Of a DNA stretch of 64,000 bases, positions 9,648 to 19,320 are shown piece by piece. Location: positions 1-64,000 of the forward strand of contig JAPUJT010000132.1 in NCBI GenBank assembly GCA_027296055.1, written 5' to 3'. The notes under the pieces were generated by a model, which searched no databases, had not been told where the DNA came from, and saw only the letters and a list, made by a program, of their open reading frames with translations. Numbering within the stretch: the stretch's first letter is position 1; the number at the start of each line of letters is the position of its first letter. The stretch is from Planctomycetota bacterium. GTDB lineage: Bacteria > Planctomycetota > JAPUJT01. The position numbers and the translations under genes are program-made.

Positions 9648-11609
9648 ATGAGCTACGGCTACGACAATAGAGTCTTCCCGCCGCCCTCTACGTTCCAGAG
9701 AGGCTCTCGCGTGTCATCGATGGATGCCTACAGAGAGATCTACGACCGATCGGTGGCGGAGCCGGAGGCCTTCTGGGCGGAGGTGGCGGATCGGGTCCAC
9801 TGGAGACGGCGATTCACCAAGGTACTCGACTGGGACTTTCGCCAGGCCAGGATCCGGTGGTTCGAAGACGGGACTCTCAACGTGACCGAGTCCTGCCTGG
9901 ACAGGCACGTCGAGGCCGGACGAGGCGACAAGACGGCGATCATCTGGGAGGGAAATGATCCGGCGAAGGACGATCGGATTTCCTACCGGGAGCTCCTCCG
10001 GCAAGTGTGCCGATTCGCCAATGTCCTGAAGGACCGAGGGGTCGGACGTGGGGACCGGGTCTGCATCTACATGCCAATGATCCCGGGTCTGGCTGTTGCC
10101 ATGCTGGCTTGCGCCCGGATCGGGGCGGTCCATTCCATCGTCTTCGGCGGATTCTCCTCCGATTCACTCCGGGAGCGAATCCTCGATTCGACCTGCAAGG
10201 CGCTGATCACTGCCGACAGCACCTTCCGTGGGGCCAAGGAGATCCCTCTCAAGGCGATCTCGGATGAAGCCCTCGAGTCGGTCGACTGCATCGAGTCTTG
10301 CATCGTATTCCGAAATACAGGCACCGATGTGCCGATGCAAGCAGGCCGAGATCACTGGGCCGCCGACCTGCTCTCCGAGACCTCGATCAAGGATACGTGC
10401 GCGCCGGAGGAGATGGGGGCAGAGGACCCCCTCTTCATCCTCTATACATCAGGCTCTACGGGGAAGCCCAAAGGCGTCCTGCATACCTGTGGCGGATACC
10501 TGGTGTACGCTGCGTACACTCACGAAATGGTCTTCGACGTCCGCGATGACGACATCTACTGGTGCACCGCCGACATCGGCTGGATCACCGGCCACTCTTA
10601 CATCGTCTACGGCCCCCTCGCGAACGGGGCCACTACCCTCCTCTTCGAAGGCATCCCCACGTGGCCGGACGGCGGTCGGTTCTGGGACGTGGTCGACAAG
10701 CATAGCGTGACGCTTTTTTACACGGCCCCGACCGCGATCCGCGCCATTGCACAGTGCGGCGAGGAGATGGTCGCGAGCCGGAGCCGCAAGACCCTCCGCC
10801 TTCTCGGGACGGTCGGCGAGCCGATCAATCCGGAAGCCTGGCTCTGGTACCACCGAAGCGTCGGAGGGGAGCGGTGTCCGATCGTCGATACGTGGTGGCA
10901 GACGGAGACGGGAGGAATCATGATCTCTCCCTTGCCAGGGGCGACTCCGCTCAAGGCGGGGTCCGCGACCTTCCCCCTCCCCGGGATCCAACCCTGTCTG
11001 GTCGACGAGCAGGGGAAGGAGCTGACCGGCAACGGTGTGAGCGGCCTCCTCTGCATCAAGTTCCCCTGGCCAGGGTTGATGCGAACCGTCTACGGGGATC
11101 ACGATCGGTTCGTTGAGACTTACTTCGCCCGATTCGAGGGGAAGTACTTCACCGGAGATGGCGCTCGCCGCGACGAGGATGGGTATTACTGGATCACGGG
11201 CCGTGTCGACGACGTCCTGAACACGTCGGGCCATCGGATCGGCAGCGCTGAAGTGGAGAGCGCCCTCGTCGCCCACCCGGCAGTCGCCGAGGCGGCGGTC
11301 GTAGGCCGACCGCATGAGGTCAAGGGAGAGGGGATTTACGCCTTCGTGATCCTGAATCAGGGGTTCGAGGCCGGCCCCGACCTCAAGAAAGACCTCGTCC
11401 AGCAGGTCCGGAAGGGGATCGGGCCCTTCGCGGCGCCCGATCAGATCCACTTCGCGCCCGGCCTGCCCAAGACCCGGTCGGGGAAGATCATGAGACGGAT
11501 CCTGCGCTGTCTCGCGCGCGGACAGACCGAAGACCTGGGAGATACCTCCACCCTGGCCGCCCCGGAGATCGTTGCCGCCCTGATCGAGACGGCTCCTGAC
11601 CAGAGCTAG
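9648..11609 (+). CDS. acsA: Acetyl-CoA synthetase (AMP-forming)
   Basis: This 653-aa enzyme activates acetate to acetyl-AMP and then acetyl-CoA. The length is standard for Acs. Motifs in order are the phosphate-binding loop [11 protein letters not shown] (about residue 265), the adenylate motif WWQTETGG (about 416), the hinge region [17 protein letters not shown], and [11 protein letters not shown] (about 607-617). The lysine of this last motif is the residue acetylated by Pat in other bacteria, so post-translational control is plausible. The N-terminus ([16 protein letters not shown]) is the usual Acs start. The stop codon overlaps that of the convergent helicase gene within a shared CTAG. 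Confidence 0.97.
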   Translation: MSYGYDNRVFPPPSTFQRGSRVSSMDAYREIYDRSVAEPEAFWAEVADRVHWRRRFTKVLDWDFRQARIRWFEDGTLNVTESCLDRHVEAGRGDKTAIIWEGNDPAKDDRISYRELLRQVCRFANVLKDRGVGRGDRVCIYMPMIPGLAVAMLACARIGAVHSIVFGGFSSDSLRERILDSTCKALITADSTFRGAKEIPLKAISDEALESVDCIESCIVFRNTGTDVPMQAGRDHWAADLLSETSIKDTCAPEEMGAEDPLFILYTSGSTGKPKGVLHTCGGYLVYAAYTHEMVFDVRDDDIYWCTADIGWITGHSYIVYGPLANGATTLLFEGIPTWPDGGRFWDVVDKHSVTLFYTAPTAIRAIAQCGEEMVASRSRKTLRLLGTVGEPINPEAWLWYHRSVGGERCPIVDTWWQTETGGIMISPLPGATPLKAGSATFPLPGIQPCLVDEQGKELTGNGVSGLLCIKFPWPGLMRTVYGDHDRFVETYFARFEGKYFTGDGARRDEDGYYWITGRVDDVLNTSGHRIGSAEVESALVAHPAVAEAAVVGRPHEVKGEGIYAFVILNQGFEAGPDLKKDLVQQVRKGIGPFAAPDQIHFAPGLPKTRSGKIMRRILRCLARGQTEDLGDTSTLAAPEIVAALIETAPDQS

Positions 11610-14600
11610 ATGACCGGGACGGTCCTGAGCGTGCCGGATGAGATGCGCTCATCCGGGGTGAGGATTCCCTGGAGGTTCAGCGGATCGGCGGAGGAGACCA
11701 CCACGACGGGCCTCTCCCCGCCCCGGCGGATCGATCGGAGTCGCTCCACGGCCTCGGGAAGCGCGAACTGCTCCCCCGAGAAGCTCGCGACGAATCTCCC
11801 GCCCCGGACGTCGCCCCTTAGCTCCATCACCCGTAGGGATCGGACGATCTCCCTCCAGGGGATCGGCTGCCGCTCACGGGTCAGGATCCGCCGGAAGATC
11901 ACGCCGTATCTCCGCAGCAGCACACCGGCCACGAACTCCGCCTCGGGCGCCGAAGCCGCAGCCGAAGGCTGGGGCGAAGGCGGCTCGGATCGGAACAGGC
12001 TCCACCGTCCCGCCGCCGTGACCGGCTTGCGAAGTCGTTTTCGCCTCGAGGATGGAAGGAGCAGCTTGCGGAGCGATCCGAAGGAATCGCTCGTCGCCAG
12101 CCCACGGGAGACCAGCTCGCCGAGTCCATCGTCGAGGTGGGAGGGCAGCATCTCCGCGGCATGCGCGAGATCCTGTGGGAACATCGCGCCGCGCGCTGCA
12201 AGAAACTCCTGCAGTGTACGGGCCGGCCATGACAGATCCTCCCGCCTGGGCGGACCCGCAAGACCCTGCCAGGATCGGGCATCTCCTCTCGGGAGGAGAC
12301 AGATCGGCGTACTCCGGATCGCGGGAGATCCGCTGCCCCACAGCCTTCCCCAGACCACCTCCCCCCTCAGGCAGAGCTGGTCCAGCCAGTCCGGCCGGTA
12401 ACCCTTCACCCGCTGCTTGAGGATGTGTTTCTCCCACGCCCGTGTGGGCGCCTCGAAACCCGCGAGCTGCCCCACCACATCGGCAACGCCGGCAGGTCCT
12501 TCCAGCCGGTACTCCTCATCCACTCGCTGCCAGCAGGCGAGGAAGGTGAGAAACTCGGATGGCGTGACGGGTTCGATCTCCTTGCGCAGCCTCTCGACGG
12601 TGTAACGGGTGATCCGGCCGAGCAGTCGCCGCTCGCACCATCCCGACCGACCGTCAAGTCGCACCCGGAGGATCGCTCCATCCGATTCGAGCACTCGATA
12701 GAGAGGATCGTCCCCGAAGACTGGCCCCAGGGCCTCGAGCCGGCCACGAAGCACCTCCTTGGGATCGCGTGTGGCCTCGGCGGCGAACCATCGATCCCCT
12801 TCCTTGACCACCCTCCCGCCACGAGCGAGCTCGTCCAGCCACGTCCTCCAGGGCGCGGCCTCCTCCTCCGTGACATACCCCATCCAGAGGAGCGCCTCGT
12901 GGACCTCCTCCTCATCCGTCGGATCCGGCCAGGCCTCCTCGCGAACCCGGTGAACCGCCTTCGGGTCGAGGGCACCCAGTCCATCGGCCGATCTCGGGTC
13001 CAGGGCGCGGCGCGTGATCACGGCCTGGGTGCGGCGCTCCTCGAGGGGCGCATCGTCGAGGAAGGCGTACGGCTTGGCGGACAGGATGCCGAGGGAATAG
13101 GGCGATGGCTCAGGCGTGTCGACCGCTACCTTGCGGATCCGGCCATCCTTCAAGCGTCGGAGGACCTCCACGAGGCCGTCGATGTCCATCGCATCGGTCA
13201 GGCAGTCCACGACTGTCTGTCCGACGATCGGGTGATCCTCCGGGACGGAAATGTTCCCGGGATCCAGCGTCTCCCCGCAAGCGATCACATCGGGGAACGC
13301 CTCGGCGAGGCGATCCTCCGCCCGCATCCTCAGAAGCGGGGCGGGCACTCTCTTGCCTCCCTGCATCCGCTCGACCAGGAGGGCTCGAGAGACATTCCAC
13401 CTCCACCGCGTGATGAACATCGGCGTGGGGAGCATCGCCTGCACGAGGAGATCCCTCGCCACGTCGGGATGCACGTAGTCGAAGACTTCCTCGAGAGGGA
13501 AGCTGTGCTGTTCGGAGAGGGAGATGACGATCGCCTCCTCGTTGGCGGCGGCCTGCAGCTCGAACCCGAAACGGCGGCAGAATCTTTTCCGAAGGGCCAG
13601 ACCCCAGGCACGATTGATCCGACCCCCGAAGGGGGAATGTACGACGAGCTGCTGTCCCCCGCTCTCATCGAAGAAGCGCTCGATCACGACGCATCGCTGG
13701 GTCGGCACGGCTCCAAGCGCCTTCGCCCCCGCCTTGACATATTCGGCCACCGATCGGGCCACCTCGTCCGAAATCCCCGCCTCTCTCACGAGCCAGGAGA
13801 CGTCGGCTCCCTTCTCCCTCACCTCCCCGACTCCATCGGAGAGCTCCTCGGTCCGGGCGCGAGCTTCTCCCAACCAGAACGGGAGAGTGGGAGGTTGACC
13901 CTTGGCGTCCGCGACCCGGACTGTGCCCCGCTCGACCCGCAGGATACGCCAGGAAGTGTTGCCGAGCTGGAAGATGTCGCCCACGTTCGACTCGATCGCG
14001 AAATCCTCGTTGAGCGTACCCACCAGGATCCCTTCCGGATCCAGGATGACCTTGTAATCCGCCGTGTCCGGGATGGCCCCCCCGGAGGTGATAGCCGCCA
14101 TTCGTGCGCGGCGCGTCGCACGGAGCCGAGAGTTCACGCCGTCACGGTGCAGCAAGGCGTGCCGGCCTCGCGTGTGGAGGGAGACGACACGATCGAACTC
14201 ATCGCGCTCGAGATCTCGGTAGGGCCAGGCCCGTCGGAACCGATCCAGGAGGACGGCTTCGTCCCATGTCTCTGGCACACAGGCGGCCACGATCTGCTGG
14301 GCGAGGATGTCCCGGGGCGCTTTCGGCTGATAGGTGCGGTCGAGCCGGCCGGCCCGCGTGGCGGCCATCAGGGCCGCCGATTCCACCAGCTCATCCTGAG
14401 TGAGCGGGAAGATGCGTCCTTTCGGGACGCGACCGGGCGTATGCCCCGCGCGTCCGACCCGCTGCAGGAAGGTGGCGATCGAGGAGGTAGATCCGACCTG
14501 CACGACAAGATCCACCTCGCCGATGTCGATCCCCAGTTCGAGGGAAGCCGTGGCCACGAGGGCCTTCAGGCGTCCCTCCTTGAGTCGACTCTCCGCCTCG

Positions 14601-15514
14601 AGACGGCGATCCCGCGCCATGCTCCCATGGTGACAGGCGACCCGATCCTCCCCGAGCTTCGCGGCGAGCTTCGCCCCCACCCTCTCGGCGAGCTTGCGCG
14701 TGTTGACGAACACGAGCGTCGTCCGGTGCTCCTCGATCAGCTGGCCGATCCTCTCGTAGATCTCATCCCAGGTCTCGTGGGAGCAAACGGCAGAGAGGGG
14801 TGATGACGGAATCTCGACGCCGACATCGATCTCGCGCCTGTGCCCCTCATCGATGATCTCGCACTCCCGATCCGTTCCCACGAGAAATTTCGCCACCTCC
14901 TCGATGGGCTTCTGGGTGGCCGACAGCCCGATCCGCTGTACGGATCCGGCGAGGGCCTCGAGACGCTCGAGGGACAGGGCCAGATGGGAGCCTCGTTTGT
15001 TTCCGACGAGGGCGTGGATCTCATCCACGATCACGCTTCGGACGGTCCGCAGGAGCCCGCGGCCGCCCTCCGAGGTCAGAAGGATGTAGAAGGTCTCCGG
15101 CGTCGTGACGAGAATGTGTGGCGGACGTTTCGTCATCGCCGTCCGGCGGTGGGACGGCGTGTCGCCCGTCCTCACGGCGACACGTACGTCGGGAAGGGAG
15201 GGATCGCGCTCCCGCATCTCCCCGAGAGGTCCCTGCAGGTTCTTCTGGATGTCGTTGCTCAGCGCCTTGAGCGGCGAGATGTAGAGAACTTCCGTCTCAT
15301 CCGGTATCGCCTCACCCCTCCGCAGAAGAGAATCCAGCGCGGAGAGAAACGCCGCCAGGGTCTTTCCCGAGCCCGTTGGCGCGGCGATCAGCGTATGCCC
15401 TCCCCGGCGAATCGCCGGCCAGCCCTTTCGCTGGGGCGGAGTCGGCTCCCCCAGTCGATCCTCGAACCAGGACCGGACGACAGGATGGAATTCCGAGAGC
15501 GACAAGGGACACAC
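11606..15514 (-). CDS. Lhr-type DEAD/DEAH-box ATP-dependent helicase
   Basis: This 1302-aa SF2 helicase has motif I APTGSGKT (residues 45-52), motif II DEIH (164-167), motif III SATQ, and motif [10 protein letters not shown]. Winged-helix and Lhr-specific beta-barrel regions follow, and together these make an Lhr core, which translocates 3'-5' on single-stranded DNA. The protein is longer than an Lhr core (about 900 aa) and shorter than E. coli Lhr (about 1540 aa). The extra C-terminal 400 residues include Arg-rich winged-helix-like segments, as in Lhr family proteins with a DNA-repair role. The start is uncertain: GTG at 15514 or TTG at 15505, neither with a good ribosome-binding site. Confidence 0.93.
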   Translation of the reverse strand: MCPLSLSEFHPVVRSWFEDRLGEPTPPQRKGWPAIRRGGHTLIAAPTGSGKTLAAFLSALDSLLRRGEAIPDETEVLYISPLKALSNDIQKNLQGPLGEMRERDPSLPDVRVAVRTGDTPSHRRTAMTKRPPHILVTTPETFYILLTSEGGRGLLRTVRSVIVDEIHALVGNKRGSHLALSLERLEALAGSVQRIGLSATQKPIEEVAKFLVGTDRECEIIDEGHRREIDVGVEIPSSPLSAVCSHETWDEIYERIGQLIEEHRTTLVFVNTRKLAERVGAKLAAKLGEDRVACHHGSMARDRRLEAESRLKEGRLKALVATASLELGIDIGEVDLVVQVGSTSSIATFLQRVGRAGHTPGRVPKGRIFPLTQDELVESAALMAATRAGRLDRTYQPKAPRDILAQQIVAACVPETWDEAVLLDRFRRAWPYRDLERDEFDRVVSLHTRGRHALLHRDGVNSRLRATRRARMAAITSGGAIPDTADYKVILDPEGILVGTLNEDFAIESNVGDIFQLGNTSWRILRVERGTVRVADAKGQPPTLPFWLGEARARTEELSDGVGEVREKGADVSWLVREAGISDEVARSVAEYVKAGAKALGAVPTQRCVVIERFFDESGGQQLVVHSPFGGRINRAWGLALRKRFCRRFGFELQAAANEEAIVISLSEQHSFPLEEVFDYVHPDVARDLLVQAMLPTPMFITRWRWNVSRALLVERMQGGKRVPAPLLRMRAEDRLAEAFPDVIACGETLDPGNISVPEDHPIVGQTVVDCLTDAMDIDGLVEVLRRLKDGRIRKVAVDTPEPSPYSLGILSAKPYAFLDDAPLEERRTQAVITRRALDPRSADGLGALDPKAVHRVREEAWPDPTDEEEVHEALLWMGYVTEEEAAPWRTWLDELARGGRVVKEGDRWFAAEATRDPKEVLRGRLEALGPVFGDDPLYRVLESDGAILRVRLDGRSGWCERRLLGRITRYTVERLRKEIEPVTPSEFLTFLACWQRVDEEYRLEGPAGVADVVGQLAGFEAPTRAWEKHILKQRVKGYRPDWLDQLCLRGEVVWGRLWGSGSPAIRSTPICLLPRGDARSWQGLAGPPRREDLSWPARTLQEFLAARGAMFPQDLAHAAEMLPSHLDDGLGELVSRGLATSDSFGSLRKLLLPSSRRKRLRKPVTAAGRWSLFRSEPPSPQPSAAASAPEAEFVAGVLLRRYGVIFRRILTRERQPIPWREIVRSLRVMELRGDVRGGRFVASFSGEQFALPEAVERLRSIRRGGERPVVVVSSADPLNLQGILTPDERISSGTLRTVPVI

Positions 15515-15622
15515 TCACGAGCGAAGGACCGGAAGGAGTTCGAGAAACTGGCCTCATCCTATGCGATGTGCCACCAGCATCAACTGCCGTTTTCGGTCGG
15601 CGCCGGTACGTCCGGGAGCGGA

Positions 15623-16474
15623 TCACGCGCCTTGCGATTCTCGGCGTAGGGACGAGAGTCGAGCAAAGTCCCGGGGCGAGATGATGAGGTCGCACACGAT
15701 CAGGTCTCCCACTCCGTACGGCTGTTCTCCCTCATCACTCTCGTCTAGCTCGGCTGTTCTCAGACTTGCCACGATCGTGTTTTCACAAACGGCGCACTTC
15801 CAGATGTCCAGCCTCAAGATCTCCCGCTCACCCTCGTTCGCCCTCTCGAAGCCGCGAAACTCTCCGCGCTTGAAGGCACTCGCTGCCTCATCCGGATCGA
15901 TGGCCGTCAGTTTGAGGAAATCCTCGGTCTTCTCCGCCCACCGGTCGCAATCTTCGCAGTAGACGTGCCCGTCGAGAGCGAACCATCCGCCACCCGTGCA
16001 CACTCCCACGAAGGTCAGCGCTTCCAACGTCCAGATTCCCCATCGCAGCCAGGCCGGCAGGGAGAGGCCGATGATCTCGAACCGAGTTTCCTCGCTGACG
16101 GAAACCACACCTTCCCAGACGAGCCCGGGATCCGTGAGAAGATCCAGATACCGCGGGAGTCCATGCTCCAAGGCAAGGAACGTGACCCAGGAGATGTACA
16201 GAAGACAGATTCCTGCGTAGATTCCCGCCACGAAGCAGAAGGTGGCGTTCCTCACGTTGAAGGACCTGAGCAGCCCCATCGTGAAGGAGGCTGCGAAGGA
16301 CGCAACGGTTACCGTGACGAAGGGTAAGAACGTGGCAACGGACCTGGGGACGATGAAGGTGATTCCTGAGTAGATCGAACCGAGGAGCAAAGCCACCCCG
16401 AACATCGAGGGCGGAAAGAGGACGGCCTGAAAACCGACTCGCCCGGACGGCCAATAGGTGTCGCCGGCATCCAA
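15623..16474 (-). CDS. Multipass membrane protein with C-terminal CxxC pairs, unknown function
   Basis: A 283-aa protein with about four hydrophobic segments in the first 155 residues (for example around FGVALLLGSIYSGITF and ATFCFVAGIYAGICLLYISW). A cytoplasmic domain follows with two Cys pairs, CEDC (about residue 171) and CAVC (about 230), which could form one zinc ribbon. I do not recognise a family. It lies four bases after an 80-aa membrane protein gene, which itself overlaps the region just after the amino-acid permease, so the three form one minus-strand operon. AGAGGT precedes the ATG by about 11 nt. The lhr-type gene follows 108 bp downstream on the same strand. Confidence 0.75.
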   Translation of the reverse strand: MDAGDTYWPSGRVGFQAVLFPPSMFGVALLLGSIYSGITFIVPRSVATFLPFVTVTVASFAASFTMGLLRSFNVRNATFCFVAGIYAGICLLYISWVTFLALEHGLPRYLDLLTDPGLVWEGVVSVSEETRFEIIGLSLPAWLRWGIWTLEALTFVGVCTGGGWFALDGHVYCEDCDRWAEKTEDFLKLTAIDPDEAASAFKRGEFRGFERANEGEREILRLDIWKCAVCENTIVASLRTAELDESDEGEQPYGVGDLIVCDLIISPRDFARLSSLRRESQGA

Positions 16475-16478
16475 GGGC

Positions 16479-16721
16479 CTACCTCTTGAAGATTCCCTTC
16501 AGGTTGAGCGCTGTGAAGGCCCCGAGCAGGACGAGGAATAGCCCGACACCCGCCCAGGACACCGGCCCTCCATCTCCGAAGTACATCATGACGCCGGTCA
16601 CCGGAAACAGCGCGCCCACGATGGCGAGTGGGACGCGCGGCACGCGGCTCTTGATCTTGCGCTTGCGCCACTTGTCCTTCGGCAGGAGGATTCCCATCTG
16701 CTGGAGTTCTTCGAGCGACAT
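16479..16721 (-). CDS. Small membrane protein (80 aa), unknown function
   Basis: This 80-aa protein has a soluble start (LEELQQMGILLPKDKW), a strongly basic patch (KWRKRKIKSR) and two hydrophobic segments (VPLAIVGALFPVTGVMMYF and WAGVGLFLVLLGAFTAL). The ATG at 16719-16721 has GGGAAGAG just upstream. A longer in-frame extension to 16802 would run through the permease gene and has no family support. The gene begins two bases before the permease stop and ends four bases before the next membrane gene, so it is translationally coupled in that operon. It could be an accessory subunit or anchor, but nothing in the sequence shows its role. Confidence 0.75.
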   Translation of the reverse strand: MSLEELQQMGILLPKDKWRKRKIKSRVPRVPLAIVGALFPVTGVMMYFGDGGPVSWAGVGLFLVLLGAFTALNLKGIFKR

Positions 16722-16722
16722 T

Positions 16723-19110
16723 TCAACTCTTCCCTTTCTTCTTGTCGGACTTCTTCTTGTTTCCGGCCGGCTCTTGCATCTCCGTGGGCTCTTCCACCTC
16801 ACGGAAGAACTCGAAGAAGTTCTGGATTCCGAACTTCAGGGCCCCCGTCCTGCGGCTCACGAGCACGACCGGGCACTCCACCTTCGCGGCGATCCTCTGT
16901 GGCCGCGTCCCGAATATCTTCCGACGGATCCAGGTCTCCTGAGGCGATCCGAGGACCACCACCCCGTATCCCTCTGCGCGCCTGCTGATCTCGAGGACCG
17001 GGTTTCGGGCCTCGACGCACTCGAGAGAGATCTTGGGCCCCCCCGATTCCCCCGCCGTTGCCTCCTCGACGAGCTTCTCCAGCGCCTTCATCACCTGCTC
17101 CGTCCCGGGCTCCTCCCGCCGGCCAGGCCTGCAGATGTGCAGTAGATCGATCTTCCCGCCCCTCCGCGTCGTGAGCATGCGAGCCACCTGGATCATTCGC
17201 TCCCCCTGGCGAGGGAGGGCGATGGGAACAAGCACGGTCTTGACGAATTCCTGGAAGGGGTTCTGGATCACCGCCACGTCGCAGTTGGCTCGCCGGATCA
17301 CCTCATCCAGGTTCCGGCCCACGATCGTCCTGGGATTTCTCGACTGGCCCCGCCAGCCCATCACGAGGAAGTCGATTTCATACTCCTCGACGGTGTCAAC
17401 GATCGGCCGCCATGCGCGGGCGTGAGTCATCCGGACGAGGGCGGAAGCGGGAATCCCCCTCCTCCGGAGGTACGATGTGGCGAGATCGATGACGGGTCGC
17501 CCCTTCTCGATCAGGTGGCGTCCATTCTTCAGCGGGGTCTGGAAGGGAACGTACACGGTATGGAGGACGATCACCTCCCCCTCCTCCACCCGGGCGAGTC
17601 GAGCCGCCACCGACAACAGCCCTTCCGCCGTGGCCGGATTGGCGACGGGGACGAGGATGCGGAACCGCTTCTTCTCGCGGGGGAGAAGCTCGCCCAGAAC
17701 CACAGGGGTGACGACCTTCTCCCGCTCCCGTCCCTTCGCGTACAGGTGGTAGATCGCCATGCCGCAGGCGAGCCACCCGAGGACGATGCCCCAGGCCAGC
17801 GGGGAGTAGAAGAACATGAAGACCGCGAGCCCGAGATTGCTCACGATGCCCAGAATCGGCACGAGAGGGAAGAAGGGGATGACGTATCCGTAGTCGAGCT
17901 TGTCCCCGTACTTCTTCCGGATCGTCATGATCGCCACGTTCACCTGGAGGAAGAGGAGCAAGAACATGATGTCGGCAGCCGCCGCCACGTGATGGATCGG
18001 CACGGCGACAGCCATCACGATGATGATCGCCCCACTGCCGAGGAGGGCGACGACCGGGGTGTGGGTCTTCGAGTCGATCTTCCCGAACGCATCGGGGAGG
18101 TTCCGATCCCGGCCAAGGGCAAACGAGACCCGGGTGGACGAAAAGGTAGTGGCGTTCAGGGCGCTCATCGTGGAGAGGAGTCCGCCGATCAGCAGGAGGA
18201 GCGTCCCGAACGGCATGAACTGGCGCGCCGCCTCCGCGAGGCCAAGCTCTTCCATCTCCCCGAGCCATTGCCAGGTGGGCTGTCCTCCCTCCGGGTTGAC
18301 CGCCCCCAGGGCCACGACGGCGACCAGGATGTAGATCGGGAGGACGATCGCCAACGACCAGAAGATCGCCCGCGGGACGTTTCGTTTGGGGTCCTTCACC
18401 TCCTCCCCGGCCTGGGCGATGATCTCGTAGCCCTCGAAGGCGATGAAGGTGAGCCCCATCGCCATGAATACGCCTTTGAGACCCTCAGGGGCGTACGGCG
18501 TGAACTTGGTGAGATAGTCCGGGTTCTTCGCAATCGCGATGAGCCCGCTCCCGATGAAGATCCCGATCACGATCACCTTGGCGACGGTGGCGATGTTGCC
18601 GATCAGTCCCGCCTCCGATGCGCCCCGATAGTTGATGTAGATGAAGAGGAGCGCCACGGCGACGCCGAGGAGCTTGTGTGTCACCACCTCACTCAGGCCG
18701 AAGAAGGAGACGTCGAATCCATGCAAGACGAGGTTGAAGTATGCCCCGAACCCCAGGGCGTAGAGGCTCCCGGCCACCGAGTGGGCAAACCAGCTCATCC
18801 ACCCGGAGATGAAGGCGTTGGCCCCCGGCAGACCCTGCTTCACCCAGAGGTAGCCACCCCCCGCCTCGGGGATCGCGGAGCCCAGCTCCGCATACACCAT
18901 GGCGGTGAAGATGGTGACGATCCCGTTGAGGCAGAACGCGAGGATCAGGGCAGGGCCGGCCGTCCCCGCCGCGATTCCGGTGAGGACGAAGATCCCGGCG
19001 CCGATCATGGCGCCGACTCCGATCATCGTCACGTCGAAGCAGCGGAGGTCGCGGCTGAGCTGGGTCGTCGGCGCCGCACCGCTCTCTGTCTTGGAGCTTT
19101 CCTGGGCCAT
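16723..19110 (-). CDS. APC-family amino-acid permease fused to two universal stress protein domains
   Basis: In this 795-aa protein, residues about 20-450 carry about 12 membrane segments with APC-superfamily motifs: GVGAMIGAGIFVLTG in TM1, the YAELGSAIPEAGGGY block, and FIAFEGYEIIAQAGEEV in TM6. Two cytoplasmic USP-type domains follow, at about 480-615 and 620-760. The first has the VMGWRGQSRNPRTIVGRNLDEV phosphate-loop region, and the second has VVLGSPQETWIRRKIFG. In some USP proteins the GxxGx9GS region binds ATP; here the signature is partly degenerate. The protein probably imports amino acids with nucleotide- or stress-sensing control. The C-terminus is Lys-rich. The start ATG lies about 35 bp from a block of hairpin repeats. 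Confidence 0.92.
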   Translation of the reverse strand: MAQESSKTESGAAPTTQLSRDLRCFDVTMIGVGAMIGAGIFVLTGIAAGTAGPALILAFCLNGIVTIFTAMVYAELGSAIPEAGGGYLWVKQGLPGANAFISGWMSWFAHSVAGSLYALGFGAYFNLVLHGFDVSFFGLSEVVTHKLLGVAVALLFIYINYRGASEAGLIGNIATVAKVIVIGIFIGSGLIAIAKNPDYLTKFTPYAPEGLKGVFMAMGLTFIAFEGYEIIAQAGEEVKDPKRNVPRAIFWSLAIVLPIYILVAVVALGAVNPEGGQPTWQWLGEMEELGLAEAARQFMPFGTLLLLIGGLLSTMSALNATTFSSTRVSFALGRDRNLPDAFGKIDSKTHTPVVALLGSGAIIIVMAVAVPIHHVAAAADIMFLLLFLQVNVAIMTIRKKYGDKLDYGYVIPFFPLVPILGIVSNLGLAVFMFFYSPLAWGIVLGWLACGMAIYHLYAKGREREKVVTPVVLGELLPREKKRFRILVPVANPATAEGLLSVAARLARVEEGEVIVLHTVYVPFQTPLKNGRHLIEKGRPVIDLATSYLRRRGIPASALVRMTHARAWRPIVDTVEEYEIDFLVMGWRGQSRNPRTIVGRNLDEVIRRANCDVAVIQNPFQEFVKTVLVPIALPRQGERMIQVARMLTTRRGGKIDLLHICRPGRREEPGTEQVMKALEKLVEEATAGESGGPKISLECVEARNPVLEISRRAEGYGVVVLGSPQETWIRRKIFGTRPQRIAAKVECPVVLVSRRTGALKFGIQNFFEFFREVEEPTEMQEPAGNKKKSDKKKGKS

Positions 19111-19143
19111 GACCCCGGCAATCTATAACCCGGGAGCGGGAAG

Positions 19144-19204
19144 TCAATAATTAAAGGGACACACACTCAATTGGTCCGGAATTAAGTGAGTGTCCCCTTA
19201 TCTT
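19144..19204. repeat. REP-like hairpin repeat, family A, copy 1
   Basis: An imperfect inverted repeat. The left arm is AAAGGGACACACACTCAATT and the right arm, read on the other strand, is AAGGGGACACTCACTTAATT. It is preceded by TCAATAATT and followed by TTATCT. A second full copy lies 40 bp further on and a third at about 38.36 kb. The arms, the GGGACAC foot and the intergenic position are like REP elements mobilised by RAYT transposases, but no transposase is in the window. Confidence 0.8.
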
Positions 19205-19235
19205 AGCCGGCAAGATCCTGTCCCACTCGAGCCGA

Positions 19236-19295
19236 TCAATAATTAAAGGGACACACACTTAATTGATCCGGAATTAAGTGAGTGTCCCCTTATCT
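19236..19295. repeat. REP-like hairpin repeat, family A, copy 2
   Basis: Same structure and orientation as copy 1, including the TCAATAATT lead-in and the TTATCT exit. The arms are AAAGGGACACACACTTAATT and GAATTAAGTGAGTGTCCCC. The loop is GATCCG. It lies between the permease start and the end of the fused TIGR03546/TIGR03545-type gene. Confidence 0.82.
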
Positions 19296-19296
19296 A

Positions 19297-19320
19297 TTTT
19301 GAGTGTCCCCTTATCTATTT
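19297..19320. repeat. REP-like family A, right-half fragment
   Basis: The sequence GAGTGTCCCCTTATCTATTT repeats only the right arm and exit of family A. The TAG stop codon of the fused TIGR03546/TIGR03545-type gene (19315-19317) is formed by this repeat. The natural end of that gene may therefore have been altered by the insertion. Confidence 0.7.

Noticed and set aside
12425-14803. A 792-residue plus-strand frame opposite the Lhr-type helicase.
   Set aside because: The helicase motifs on the minus strand are unambiguous. The antisense frame is a by-product of high GC.
17422-19128. A 568-residue plus-strand frame opposite the permease gene.
   Set aside because: It is extremely rich in Asp, Glu, His and Arg, as expected for the complement of membrane-segment codons.
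19144-19320. Tandem repeats that could be taken for a CRISPR array.
   Set aside because: There are only two and a half copies, the repeats are inverted hairpins, the spacing is irregular and there are no cas genes.
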